A stretch of 28,953 nucleotides of DNA, taken from the NCBI GenBank assembly GCA_045604945.1, contig JAZUPA010000075.1:1-28953 (forward strand), written 5' to 3'. Positions 22,212-28,953 of the stretch are shown here, piece after piece (the stretch's first letter is position 1; every line of letters starts with the position of its first letter). The translations under genes were made by a program, and so were the position numbers. The notes below the pieces were generated by a model. That model saw only the letters and a list, made by a program, of their open reading frames with translations, ran no database searches and was not told the origin of the DNA. This DNA is from JAISGQ01 sp045604945. Lineage in GTDB: Bacteria > Bacillota > Clostridia > Oscillospirales > Acutalibacteraceae.

Positions 22212-24473
22212 ATGAGCAGAAGACCAAGGATAGGATTACTTGTCAGCCACCTCGAGGACTTTCACACCAAGGAAATATGCCGCGGTGCCACCATCGCAGC
22301 AAAGGAAATGAATGTCGACCTGATAATTATACCCGGTCGATATCTCGATCCTCCCTCCCACAATCACCTGAACGATGTTCTTTCGAGCAATTATTCCGCT
22401 GTATTTCTGCTTGCCAGGGAGCTTGGACTGGATGGGCTTGTTGTCTCTGCCGGTACCATTGCCTGTCATATCGACAGCGAAAGGCTTGAAAAATTCCTGC
22501 AGTGCTTTGATGGGATACCCATGGTCACCATCGCCGTCAAGACCGCAGGCAGACCCTGCGTAAGCGTAAGCGCCCAGAAGGGCGTGCGCGATGCTCTTGA
22601 GCACTTTATAAAGGTACATAAAGCAAAGAAGATCGCCTTTATTTCAGGTCCCAAGGGAAATGCCGATGCAGAGATGCGTCTTTCTGTCTATAAGGATACC
22701 CTTATCCGCAACGGCATCGCTTTTGACCCTTCTCTCGTTCACTACGGCACCTTTGCCCGTCATCGCCAGCTCTCTCTTGAGACCTTCATCGAGCGAAATC
22801 TTCGCAAGGCTGATGCATTTTTCTTCGCCAACGACGAAATGGCAGCGGCATGTCTCGATTTTGCAGAAAAGAAGGGACTTTCTGTCGGCCGTGATATTCA
22901 GCTGTGCGGTTACGACGATATTCCTGCCGCCGCAAGCTTCACCCCCTCCCTCAGCACCGTACGCGCCGACCCCTCGCACCTCGGCTACTACGGCATCAAG
23001 CTCATGCTGGATACCCTCTCGGGCAACTCCAGCAAGGATGTCGTGCTTCCTTCAAAATTTATCATTCGCGAAAGCTGCGGCTGTCAGCCTTCTGACCGGG
23101 TCACCGATATTGAAAATGATCCCGAAAAGCTTTCCGATTCCTTTATGAATGACCTGCTGGATATCTATGCCGGCTCTCCCATGGCAGCACGACATACCAA
23201 CTACTTCAAGGAGATTCTTCTTGAATTCTTCACCGCCATCTGCCAGCCCGGCGCAAAAGGGCTGACCAACGAGCTTATCAGCAGAATTTCTGCAGGCATC
23301 ACCGAAACCGACCCCTATTTCCCGATCCCGGTCCCCCGAATGAGCGAAATCTGCACAAAGCTTTTCGCCATTGCAGAAAAATGCACCCCTGACGACGAAG
23401 CCGCTCACAAGCTTCTTCTTGCAAAATGCGAGACAATGCGCATTGTCTCCAAGCGTGCCGCTCACATCGAATATGAGCTCAACAACAAGCGCCTCAATAT
23501 GCTTGTTTTCTCCAACAGCATGCTTCAGGATTTCTCAAAATCCCGTTATTCAGATATTTATGAGGATGTCTTCGGCGAGCTTTCCGTTGCAAATATCAGC
23601 TCAAGCCGCCTTTACATCTACCCCACCCCCTGCGAAAGCAACAGCTTCTGGACATGGAAATACCCCGATTCAATGCAGCTCTGCGTTGCTTTCGGAAAGA
23701 GATTCAATATACAGCTTGACTCCACACGTCTTGTGCCGATGAAGTGCATATTTGAGGAAATGTGCGACAACAACGCTCATGTCACCAACACGGTCTCTGT
23801 CCTTACCCCCATTGTCCACAGTAACGTCCACTACGGCTTCCTTATCACCGAAGCTGATTTCAACGAGTTCTACTATATACAGGATGTTACCGTGAAGCTT
23901 TCCTCCTCTCTGCGCATCACCTCCCTCATCGGCAAGCTCAACATGCAGCTTGAGGAGCTTAACCACGCCGCAGACACCATGCGTCTGATGTCTGTCACCG
24001 ATGACCTTACAAAGCTCTATAACCGCCGCGGCTTCTATGAGTGCGCAGGGGAGATAGTCAAGGATAATTCCTATATCGGACACCGTGCGGTAATCTTCTA
24101 CGGTGACCTTGACAACCTCAAGCAGACAAACGACAATCTCGGTCACAGCTGCGGAGACGATGCTATCCGTGCAGCAGCAGCTTCACTGAGCATTTCCCGT
24201 TCAATGCCCACCGTCAGCGCCAGAATGGGCGGCGATGAGTTTGCAATGTTCACTATTCTTGATGAGGGCGAAACTGCTGACGATGTACTTCACAGCATAG
24301 AGGCCTTCCAGGCGGAATACAACGAAACCTCAAAGCAGCCCTACCGACTTGAGATGAGCATAGGCTACTGCGAATTCATCTGCTCCCCCTCCGTATCCCT
24401 TACCTCTCAGCTCACCCTCGCCGACAAGAGGCAGTATGAGAACAAGGAACTGAGAAAAAGCTCAAAAAAGTAA
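22212..24473 (+). CDS. Soluble LacI-type ligand sensor fused to a GGDEF diguanylate cyclase
   Basis: 753 aa, ATG after GAGG. Residues about 4-285 form a LacI/GalR-type periplasmic-binding-protein fold (RIGLLVSHLEDFHTKEICRGA, KKIAFISGPKGNADAEMR, ADAFFFANDEMAAACLDFAEKKGL, IQLCGYDDIPAAASFTPSLSTVRADPSHLG) but with no N-terminal helix-turn-helix and no signal peptide. A middle region (about 300-585) is helical and may include a GAF-like sensor. The C-terminal GGDEF domain (about 590-745) has VTDDLTKLYNRRGF, YGDLDNLKQTND and an intact GGDEF at 673-677, so c-di-GMP synthesis is plausible. The RxxD inhibitory site is absent. No membrane segment is seen. It follows pyk, suggesting control of c-di-GMP by a sugar or metabolite (inference). 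Confidence 0.9.
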   Translation: MSRRPRIGLLVSHLEDFHTKEICRGATIAAKEMNVDLIIIPGRYLDPPSHNHLNDVLSSNYSAVFLLARELGLDGLVVSAGTIACHIDSERLEKFLQCFDGIPMVTIAVKTAGRPCVSVSAQKGVRDALEHFIKVHKAKKIAFISGPKGNADAEMRLSVYKDTLIRNGIAFDPSLVHYGTFARHRQLSLETFIERNLRKADAFFFANDEMAAACLDFAEKKGLSVGRDIQLCGYDDIPAAASFTPSLSTVRADPSHLGYYGIKLMLDTLSGNSSKDVVLPSKFIIRESCGCQPSDRVTDIENDPEKLSDSFMNDLLDIYAGSPMAARHTNYFKEILLEFFTAICQPGAKGLTNELISRISAGITETDPYFPIPVPRMSEICTKLFAIAEKCTPDDEAAHKLLLAKCETMRIVSKRAAHIEYELNNKRLNMLVFSNSMLQDFSKSRYSDIYEDVFGELSVANISSSRLYIYPTPCESNSFWTWKYPDSMQLCVAFGKRFNIQLDSTRLVPMKCIFEEMCDNNAHVTNTVSVLTPIVHSNVHYGFLITEADFNEFYYIQDVTVKLSSSLRITSLIGKLNMQLEELNHAADTMRLMSVTDDLTKLYNRRGFYECAGEIVKDNSYIGHRAVIFYGDLDNLKQTNDNLGHSCGDDAIRAAAASLSISRSMPTVSARMGGDEFAMFTILDEGETADDVLHSIEAFQAEYNETSKQPYRLEMSIGYCEFICSPSVSLTSQLTLADKRQYENKELRKSSKK

Positions 24474-24482
24474 ATTTATGCA

Positions 24483-24500
24483 ACCACAATATATTGTGGT
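24483..24500. promoter_or_regulatory. Distal NrdR-box-like palindrome
   Basis: ACCACAATATATTGTGGT is a perfect 18-bp palindrome whose core (24484-24499) matches the NrdR consensus acaCwAtATaTwGtgt at 14 of 16 positions. It lies 9 bp after the GGDEF stop and before that gene's terminator, exactly 200 bp upstream of the first promoter-proximal NrdR box of nrdD. Confidence 0.6.
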
Positions 24501-24514
24501 AAACGTTTAAACTC

Positions 24515-24548
24515 AAAAAGCTGTATTCCTCAGGGAATACAGCTTTTT
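24515..24548 (+). terminator. Terminator after the pyk-GGDEF operon
   Basis: A perfect 15-bp stem (AAAAAGCTGTATTCC / GGAATACAGCTTTTT) with loop TCAG and its own T-tract. Symmetric enough to work in both directions. Confidence 0.9.
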
Positions 24549-24683
24549 AATATATATTTCCATATTGGAATCCCCCTGTATCGTAATTATCCGACAGTAT
24601 ATTACAAATAGTTTTTGCCGTTGTGTCGATTTCAACAAATACCGACAGTGCTAACTGTATGATGTGCCAAAAGAAATTTATTA

Positions 24684-24699
24684 ACACAATATTTTGTGC
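24684..24699. promoter_or_regulatory. NrdR box 1 of nrdD
   Basis: ACACAATATTTTGTGC matches the NrdR consensus acaCwAtATaTwGtgt at 14 of 16 positions. NrdR is the ATP-cone repressor of ribonucleotide reductase genes and binds paired boxes. This box lies just upstream of the promoter. Confidence 0.8.
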
Positions 24700-24706
24700 A
24701 TTACAC

Positions 24707-24735
24707 TTGAATTACCCTATATAGTGTGGTACACT
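24707..24735 (+). promoter_or_regulatory. nrdD promoter
   Basis: TTGAAT (24707-24712), a 17-bp spacer and TACACT (24730-24735) with an extended TG at 24727-24728. An alternative is TTGTGC (24694-24699), an 18-bp spacer and TATATA (24718-24723). NrdR box 2 lies within the core promoter in either reading. Confidence 0.6.
24714..24729. promoter_or_regulatory. NrdR box 2 of nrdD
   Basis: ACCCTATATAGTGTGG matches the NrdR consensus at 13 of 16 positions. Its start is 30 bp from box 1, close to three helical turns, the arrangement known for tandem NrdR boxes. Confidence 0.75.
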
Positions 24736-24816
24736 ATGAAACGCTCCGACAGTCTCATTGCGTCCTTTCTGCGCGCAGCCAAGGAGCAGAAGAGAAAATT
24801 GGAATTGAGGAATTGA
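24736..24816 (+). CDS. Possible 26-codon leader peptide before nrdD
   Basis: An open frame (MKRSDSLIASFLRAAKEQKR...) runs from ATG 24736 to TGA 24814-24816, ending 6 bp before the nrdD ATG, and the nrdD ribosome binding site (GAGGAA) is inside its last codons. Translation coupling is conceivable. However, it has no Shine-Dalgarno and its ATG is at or before the predicted transcription start, so it may be chance. Confidence 0.2.
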   Translation: MKRSDSLIASFLRAAKEQKRKLELRN

Positions 24817-24822
24817 TACATA

Positions 24823-27090
24823 ATGCTTAAGTTCATCAAGAAGAGAAACGGCGAGACCGTAATTTTCAACACTAACAAGATATTGGAAGCAATCCGCAAG
24901 GCATGCGAAGCCACAGGCGAGACCGATATTACCGTCGGTCAGCTCAAGGCTCTGACCGAGACCGTCATCAACAAGCTCCCCATCAACTCTACTCCCACCG
25001 TTGAAATGGTTCAGGACTATGTTGAAGAGACCCTCATCGAGGCAGGTCTTACAAGAACCGCAAAGGCATACATCCTCTATCGCGCAGAGCACGCAAAGAC
25101 CCGTCAGACCGAGGCTGATCTGATGCAGGTCTTCTCAGACCTGACCTTCACCGATGCAGCCGATGCTGACATCAAAAGAGAGAATGCAAATATCGACGCA
25201 GATACCTCCATGGGTACCATGCTCAAGTACGGCTCCGAGAGTGCAAAGTACTTCGTTGACCACTACATTCTCCCCAAGGACATCGCTGCCGCACACCGCG
25301 ACGGTGATATCCACATTCACGACAAGGATTTCTATCTCCTTACCGAAACCTGCTGCCAGATAGACCTCTTAAAGCTCTTCAAGAACGGCTTCTCCACAGG
25401 TCACGGCTTCCTTCGCGAGCCCCAGGGCATCGGCAGCTATGCCGCTCTCGCCTGCATCGCTGTTCAGGCTAACCAGAACGAAATGCACGGCGGTCAGAGT
25501 ATCCCCAACTTCGACTATTCCATGGCACCCGGTGTTGCCATTACCTTTACAAAGGAGTACTGGAAGGCATTCCGCCGCTTCTTTGAGTACCGCTTCGATG
25601 CCGAAGCCGCTGAGATCGATGCTGTTATCGCTGATCTGAAGGAAAAGCTCGACATCGTTCCCTCCCTCAGCAACAAGGACGAATTCGGCGCAAAGCTGCT
25701 CACTCTCCTTGAGGGTAAGTACGATGCTGAGAAAATCAACAAGACCCACGCAGTAGTATGGCAGACCGCATGGGAAGAGACCGATCACGCAACATATCAG
25801 GCAATGGAAGGTGTTGTTCATAACCTCAACACCATGCACTCCAGAGCAGGCGCACAGGTTCCCTTCTCCTCCATCAACTACGGTACTGATACCTCTCCCG
25901 AGTCCCGTATGCTTCTCCGCAACCTGCTCATGGCAACAGATGCAGGTCTGGGCAACGGCGAGACTCCCATCTTCCCCGTTCAGATTTTCAAGGTCAAGGA
26001 AGGCATCAACTACAACCCCGGCGATCCCAACTATGACCTGTTCAAGCTGGCTATGAAGGTCTCCGCAAAGAGACTCTTCCCCAACTTCTCTTTCCTTGAT
26101 GCACCCTTCAACCTCCAGTATTACAAGGAAGGCGACTACAACACCGAAGTCGCTTACATGGGCTGCCGTACCCGCGTTATGGGCAACGTCTATGACCCCA
26201 CCAGAGAAGTCACCTGCGGCAGAGGCAACTTAAGCTTTGTATCCATCAACCTGCCGAGAATAGGTATCGAGTCAGATGGCGACATCGGCAAGTTCTATGC
26301 TATTCTTGACAGCCGAATTGAGCTTTGCTGCCGTCAGCTTCTCCACCGCTATGGAATCCAGTGCTCCAAGAAGGTCAGAAACTATCCCTTCCTCATGGGT
26401 CAGGGCGTATGGATCGACTCCGACAGCCTTGATATCGACGACAGCGTTGCTGAAGTCCTGAAGCACGGCACCTTCTCCGTCGGCTTCATCGGTCTGGCTG
26501 AGACCCTCGTTGCACTTGTTGGCAAGCACCACGCAGAAAGCGAAGAGAGCCAGAAGCTGGGTCTTGAGATCATCACCCACATGAGAGAGTACCTCAACAA
26601 CAAGAGCCAGGAGCTGAAGCTCAACTTCACCCTCCTCGCAACTCCTGCAGAGGGACTTTCCGGTCGTTTCGTCCGCATCGACAAGATGAAGTACGGCAAG
26701 ATCGAGGGCATCACCGACAGAGATTACTACACCAACTCCTTCCATGTCCCCGTATACTATCCCTGCAATGCATATAAGAAGATTCAGCTCGAAGCTCCTT
26801 ATCATGCACTTACCAACGCAGGTCACATCAGCTACGTTGAGCTTGACGGCAACGTCTGCAACAACATCGACGCATTTGAAAGCGTCATTCGCTGCATGAA
26901 GGAAGCAGGCATCGGCTACGGCTCCATCAACCACCCCGTTGACCGTGACCCCGTCTGCGGCTACACAGGCGTTATCGGCGATGAGTGTCCCCGCTGCGGC
27001 AGAAAAGCCGGCGAGCCTGTTGACGAAAACAAGCTCCGTGAGCTTCGCAAGATGTACCCCAACATGCCCCACCATGTTGGTCTTGAATAA
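24823..27090 (+). CDS. nrdD: Anaerobic (class III) ribonucleotide reductase lacking its glycyl-radical C-terminus
   Basis: 755 aa, ATG after TTGAGGAA. Reduces ribonucleoside triphosphates to dNTPs by radical chemistry without oxygen. N-terminal ATP-cone (about 1-95, MLKFIKKRNGETVIFNTNKILEAIRKACEATGE). Large core with HIHDKDFY, EMHGGQSIPNFDYSMAPGV, MGCRTRVMG (C448, probable thiyl-radical cysteine) and TCGRGNLSFVSINLPRIG. Zinc region near 712-725 (C712, C722, C725 in VCGYTGVIGDECPRC). Fused class III enzymes continue with a segment like FxRIRRITGYLVGTLDRFN carrying the radical Gly. Here the protein instead ends ...ENKLRELRKMYPNMPHHVGLE, and the segment is encoded by the next gene. No activase nrdG is in the window. 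Codon use indicates high expression. Confidence 0.95.
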   Translation: MLKFIKKRNGETVIFNTNKILEAIRKACEATGETDITVGQLKALTETVINKLPINSTPTVEMVQDYVEETLIEAGLTRTAKAYILYRAEHAKTRQTEADLMQVFSDLTFTDAADADIKRENANIDADTSMGTMLKYGSESAKYFVDHYILPKDIAAAHRDGDIHIHDKDFYLLTETCCQIDLLKLFKNGFSTGHGFLREPQGIGSYAALACIAVQANQNEMHGGQSIPNFDYSMAPGVAITFTKEYWKAFRRFFEYRFDAEAAEIDAVIADLKEKLDIVPSLSNKDEFGAKLLTLLEGKYDAEKINKTHAVVWQTAWEETDHATYQAMEGVVHNLNTMHSRAGAQVPFSSINYGTDTSPESRMLLRNLLMATDAGLGNGETPIFPVQIFKVKEGINYNPGDPNYDLFKLAMKVSAKRLFPNFSFLDAPFNLQYYKEGDYNTEVAYMGCRTRVMGNVYDPTREVTCGRGNLSFVSINLPRIGIESDGDIGKFYAILDSRIELCCRQLLHRYGIQCSKKVRNYPFLMGQGVWIDSDSLDIDDSVAEVLKHGTFSVGFIGLAETLVALVGKHHAESEESQKLGLEIITHMREYLNNKSQELKLNFTLLATPAEGLSGRFVRIDKMKYGKIEGITDRDYYTNSFHVPVYYPCNAYKKIQLEAPYHALTNAGHISYVELDGNVCNNIDAFESVIRCMKEAGIGYGSINHPVDRDPVCGYTGVIGDECPRCGRKAGEPVDENKLRELRKMYPNMPHHVGLE

Positions 27091-27121
27091 TTGATTTATA
27101 ACCTAAAAGGAGGATTTAATA

Positions 27122-27292
27122 ATGAACGTTACCGTTAATGAGAATAATGTAAAGCAGGTCGGCGAAGGCGTCGATTTCGAGAGAATCCGCAGAATCACAG
27201 GTTACCTCGTAGGTACCATTGACCGTTTCAACGATGCAAAAAGAGCAGAGGAGTCTGACAGAGTAAAACACACCCTCTCCGCCGCAGAATAA
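27122..27292 (+). CDS. Stand-alone glycyl-radical domain of class III ribonucleotide reductase
   Basis: 56 aa. After about 18 linker residues it carries FERIRRITGYLVGTIDRF and then NDAKRAEESDRVKH. These are the conserved last about 35 residues of class III NrdD proteins, with the radical glycine at G27 in RITGYL. The ATG has an excellent site, AAAGGAGG, 8 nt upstream, and lies 31 bp after the nrdD stop in the +1 frame, so it is a separate translation unit and not a sequencing stop. It ends at a strong terminator shared with nrdD. It presumably docks into NrdD after activation by a radical-SAM NrdG encoded elsewhere, comparable in logic to GrcA, the spare radical domain of pyruvate formate-lyase. 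Complementation of NrdD in trans is inference. Confidence 0.9.
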   Translation: MNVTVNENNVKQVGEGVDFERIRRITGYLVGTIDRFNDAKRAEESDRVKHTLSAAE

Positions 27293-27303
27293 AAACACAA
27301 TTT

Positions 27304-27335
27304 AAATCCTCTCCCGAAAAATCGGGAGAGGATTT
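27304..27335. terminator. Bidirectional terminator between nrdD operon and M3 peptidase gene
   Basis: A perfect 14-bp stem AAATCCTCTCCCGA / TCGGGAGAGGATTT with loop AAAA. T-rich on the plus side after the stem (CTCTTTATT). It lies between two convergent transcripts. Confidence 0.9.
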
Positions 27336-27339
27336 CTCT

Positions 27340-28953
27340 TTATTCCTCAGAAGCGAACTTTTCGCTTGTTTCAAGGAGAACTTTCTTTGCATGCTCAGTA
27401 GCTCTGGCAACTGTTCCTTTCTCAAAAGGCACCGACAGATTTGCGGTTTTCAGCAGGCTCAGATAATTAAGGGAGCCGCCCGCCTTACAGAGTGTCAGAT
27501 AATCGTTCCATGCTCTTTCCTTGTCCTGTACTGCACGGGCGCCCAGTTCAAGCGCACCCATGGTCGTAAGGGTATAGTTGATATAATAGAACGGATAGAG
27601 GTATATATGTATCTTATGATACCACCAGCCGCCTTTTTCAAAGAACTCGTCGCCGTCCCAGTCGCGCCAGGGCATATACTTCTTCTCAAGCTTTCGCCAC
27701 TCAGCGGTTCTCTGCTTGGGTGTAAGCTTCGGGTTTTCGTAAACAATGTGCTGGAACTCGTCAACCGCTACTCCGAAAGGCACAAATGTAACAGCATTCT
27801 GGAGATGTGAGAAACGGAATTTATCGGCGTTCTCCTCAAAGAAGGATTCAGCATAAGGATAGCAGAACTGCTCCATGGTCATGGAGTGAATCTCTGCAAT
27901 GTCGGTTGCTGATGACCAGTAGGTGGAAATAGGCTGGGAACGCATTGCGCAGTAGCCTGCAAAGGCATGACCCAGCTCATGGGTGAGCACCTGCATATCG
28001 CCTGCAGTGCCGTTGAAACAGGAGAATACAAAAGGTGCAAGATAATCCGAAAGGATTGTCATGTAGCCTGTTGAAGCCTTTCCGGGACGGTTTGTAAGGT
28101 CCATGAGCCTGTGGTCTATCATGAAATCGATAAACTCGGCAGTTTCGGGACTTAAATCGTGATACATCACGCGAGCCTTTTCCACAAGCTCATCTTCTGT
28201 TCCGATGGGGTTTGCGTTGCCGTCGGGGAAGATTCTCTCTTCATCGTAGAATTTCACGCTGTCTATGCCCAGACGCTTTGCCTGCAATTCATAAAGAGTC
28301 TGACAGAATGGCGTCAGCTCGCGGAGCACCTGCTCGCGGAATGCAGCGACCTCCTTCTGTCCGTAGTCGCTTCTGCCCTGATTGATGTAGCCCAAGGGTA
28401 TGTAGTTATCAAAACCCATTCGTTTGCCCATCTTGTGGCGGATTTTGACAAGCTTGTCGAAAATCTCCTCAAGCTCTGCTTCGTGCTCCTTGTAGAAGCC
28501 TGAATATGCTTTGGCAGCCGCCTTTCTTACCTCGCGGTCATCATGCTCAAAATACTTCTGCAGACCGTAAAGATTGCGCTTTTCGCCGTCAAATTCGATC
28601 TGTGCGCTTGCGATAAGCTTCTGGAATCTGTTGCAGAGCATTGCTTCCTTCTGCATCAGAACAACAAGCTTTACGTTAAAGGATGAAACATCGCGCTTTA
28701 TGCTTGTTATAAGCTCCTTTCCGAATTCCTTTTCCATCTCCGATGCAAATTTGCTTGCAAGCGCAGCCTTGTAGAAACCCATCATAGGCACGGCAAGCAG
28801 CGGACCCTGTTTGCTGAGTTCAATCTGCTCAGCATCATAGAATTTATCGGTTGTGTCGAGGGTGTTGCGAATATGGGCAATGGTGGTCATGGTCTGGAAG
28901 GGCTTCATCGCCTCTTCAAAATCCATAATGACCTGCCTGAATTCCTCATAGCT
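27340..28953 (-). CDS. M3-family oligoendopeptidase (5' end outside window)
   Basis: 537 codons visible. A zinc metallopeptidase that degrades oligopeptides in the cytoplasm. Catalytic LTHELGHAFAGY (HExxH at 27981-27967) and the downstream Glu ligand in DIAEIHSMTMEQF are intact. The C-terminal GGWWYHKIHIYLYPFYYINYTLTTMGALEL block is typical of M3/PepF relatives. The frame remains open from the first visible Met (28926) to the window edge (SYEEFRQVI), and family members have about 20-40 further N-terminal residues, so the true start is outside. It resembles the M3 oligoendopeptidase group related to but distinct from PepF. It converges on the nrdD operon. Confidence 0.92.
   Translation of the reverse strand, partial: SYEEFRQVIMDFEEAMKPFQTMTTIAHIRNTLDTTDKFYDAEQIELSKQGPLLAVPMMGFYKAALASKFASEMEKEFGKELITSIKRDVSSFNVKLVVLMQKEAMLCNRFQKLIASAQIEFDGEKRNLYGLQKYFEHDDREVRKAAAKAYSGFYKEHEAELEEIFDKLVKIRHKMGKRMGFDNYIPLGYINQGRSDYGQKEVAAFREQVLRELTPFCQTLYELQAKRLGIDSVKFYDEERIFPDGNANPIGTEDELVEKARVMYHDLSPETAEFIDFMIDHRLMDLTNRPGKASTGYMTILSDYLAPFVFSCFNGTAGDMQVLTHELGHAFAGYCAMRSQPISTYWSSATDIAEIHSMTMEQFCYPYAESFFEENADKFRFSHLQNAVTFVPFGVAVDEFQHIVYENPKLTPKQRTAEWRKLEKKYMPWRDWDGDEFFEKGGWWYHKIHIYLYPFYYINYTLTTMGALELGARAVQDKERAWNDYLTLCKAGGSLNYLSLLKTANLSVPFEKGTVARATEHAKKVLLETSEKFASEE

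Noticed and set aside
26950..26990. VCGYTG near the NrdD C-terminus as the glycyl-radical site
   Set aside because: It looks superficially like RVCGYLG but is the start of the zinc-cysteine region (VCGYTG...CPRC) that precedes the radical loop in this NrdD type; the true RITGYL motif is in the next gene.
26272..27075. 267-codon minus-strand frame inside nrdD
   Set aside because: Antisense shadow of a highly biased gene.
27088..27121. Sequencing error or simple nonsense mutation as the cause of the nrdD split
   Set aside because: The two parts are in different frames and separated by 31 bp with a consensus SD and a new ATG, and each part has its own non-homologous extra residues at the junction; a single error cannot explain this.
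27116..27298. 60-codon minus-strand frame over the stand-alone glycyl-radical gene
   Set aside because: The plus strand encodes a recognisable radical domain with a strong SD; the antisense product has no resemblance to anything.
1..28953. CRISPR arrays, IS elements, tRNA or rRNA genes
   Set aside because: No regularly spaced repeats, transposase frames, cloverleaf-like or rRNA-like sequence were recognised by eye; a tRNAscan or Infernal run would be the decisive test.

Overview
The window looks like a chromosomal segment of an anaerobic Firmicute of the class Clostridia, probably an Oscillospiraceae/Ruminococcaceae-type gut bacterium. The reasons are an ireB-family gene, AGGAGG-type ribosome binding sites, an oxygen-sensitive class III ribonucleotide reductase, and bacterial glycogen phosphorylase and pyruvate kinase genes. 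No rRNA, tRNA, CRISPR array, IS element or transposase was seen.

Region 1 (1-11.8 kb, all minus strand) is a siphovirus-type head-tail module. Read in transcription order it runs: putative small terminase, large terminase, portal, scaffold, SU10/HK97-fold major capsid protein, four head-tail connector genes, major tail protein, two overlapping tail-assembly chaperones, a very short tape measure, distal tail protein, tail-associated protein, two receptor/fibre-like genes, and a further gene cut by the window edge. Upstream of the terminase the module meets host genes directly, with no integrase, repressor or replication genes in between; its other end is outside the window. Non-coding elements stand out. 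There is an exact chromosomal-type parS (ParB-binding) sequence between portal and scaffold genes, a GAAC-N4-GTTC LexA-like palindrome just before the first gene, and stable inverted repeats in the leader, before the scaffold gene and before the major tail gene.

Region 2 (12.1-17.6 kb) is host sequence. ireB and a small unrecognised gene diverge from an operon of an HD-domain hydrolase and a zinc-ribbon membrane protein. Then come, on the minus strand, an exported or lipid-anchored protein and a NatA/NatB-like ABC-2 system.

Region 3 (17.9-24.5 kb, plus strand) is carbon metabolism: glycogen phosphorylase (own promoter, tandem terminators), pyruvate kinase, and a soluble LacI-type sugar-sensor/GGDEF fusion.

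Region 4 (24.5-27.3 kb) is the most remarkable. An anaerobic ribonucleotide reductase gene is preceded by two NrdR boxes spaced 30 bp apart plus a third palindromic box 200 bp upstream. The reductase polypeptide stops after its zinc region and lacks the usual C-terminal glycyl-radical segment. That segment (FERIRRITGYLVGTIDRF and onward) is encoded 31 bp downstream, in another frame, as a separate 56-aa protein with its own strong ribosome binding site. The sequence therefore predicts a two-piece class III ribonucleotide reductase with a detachable radical domain. A convergent M3-family oligopeptidase, cut by the right edge, closes the window.
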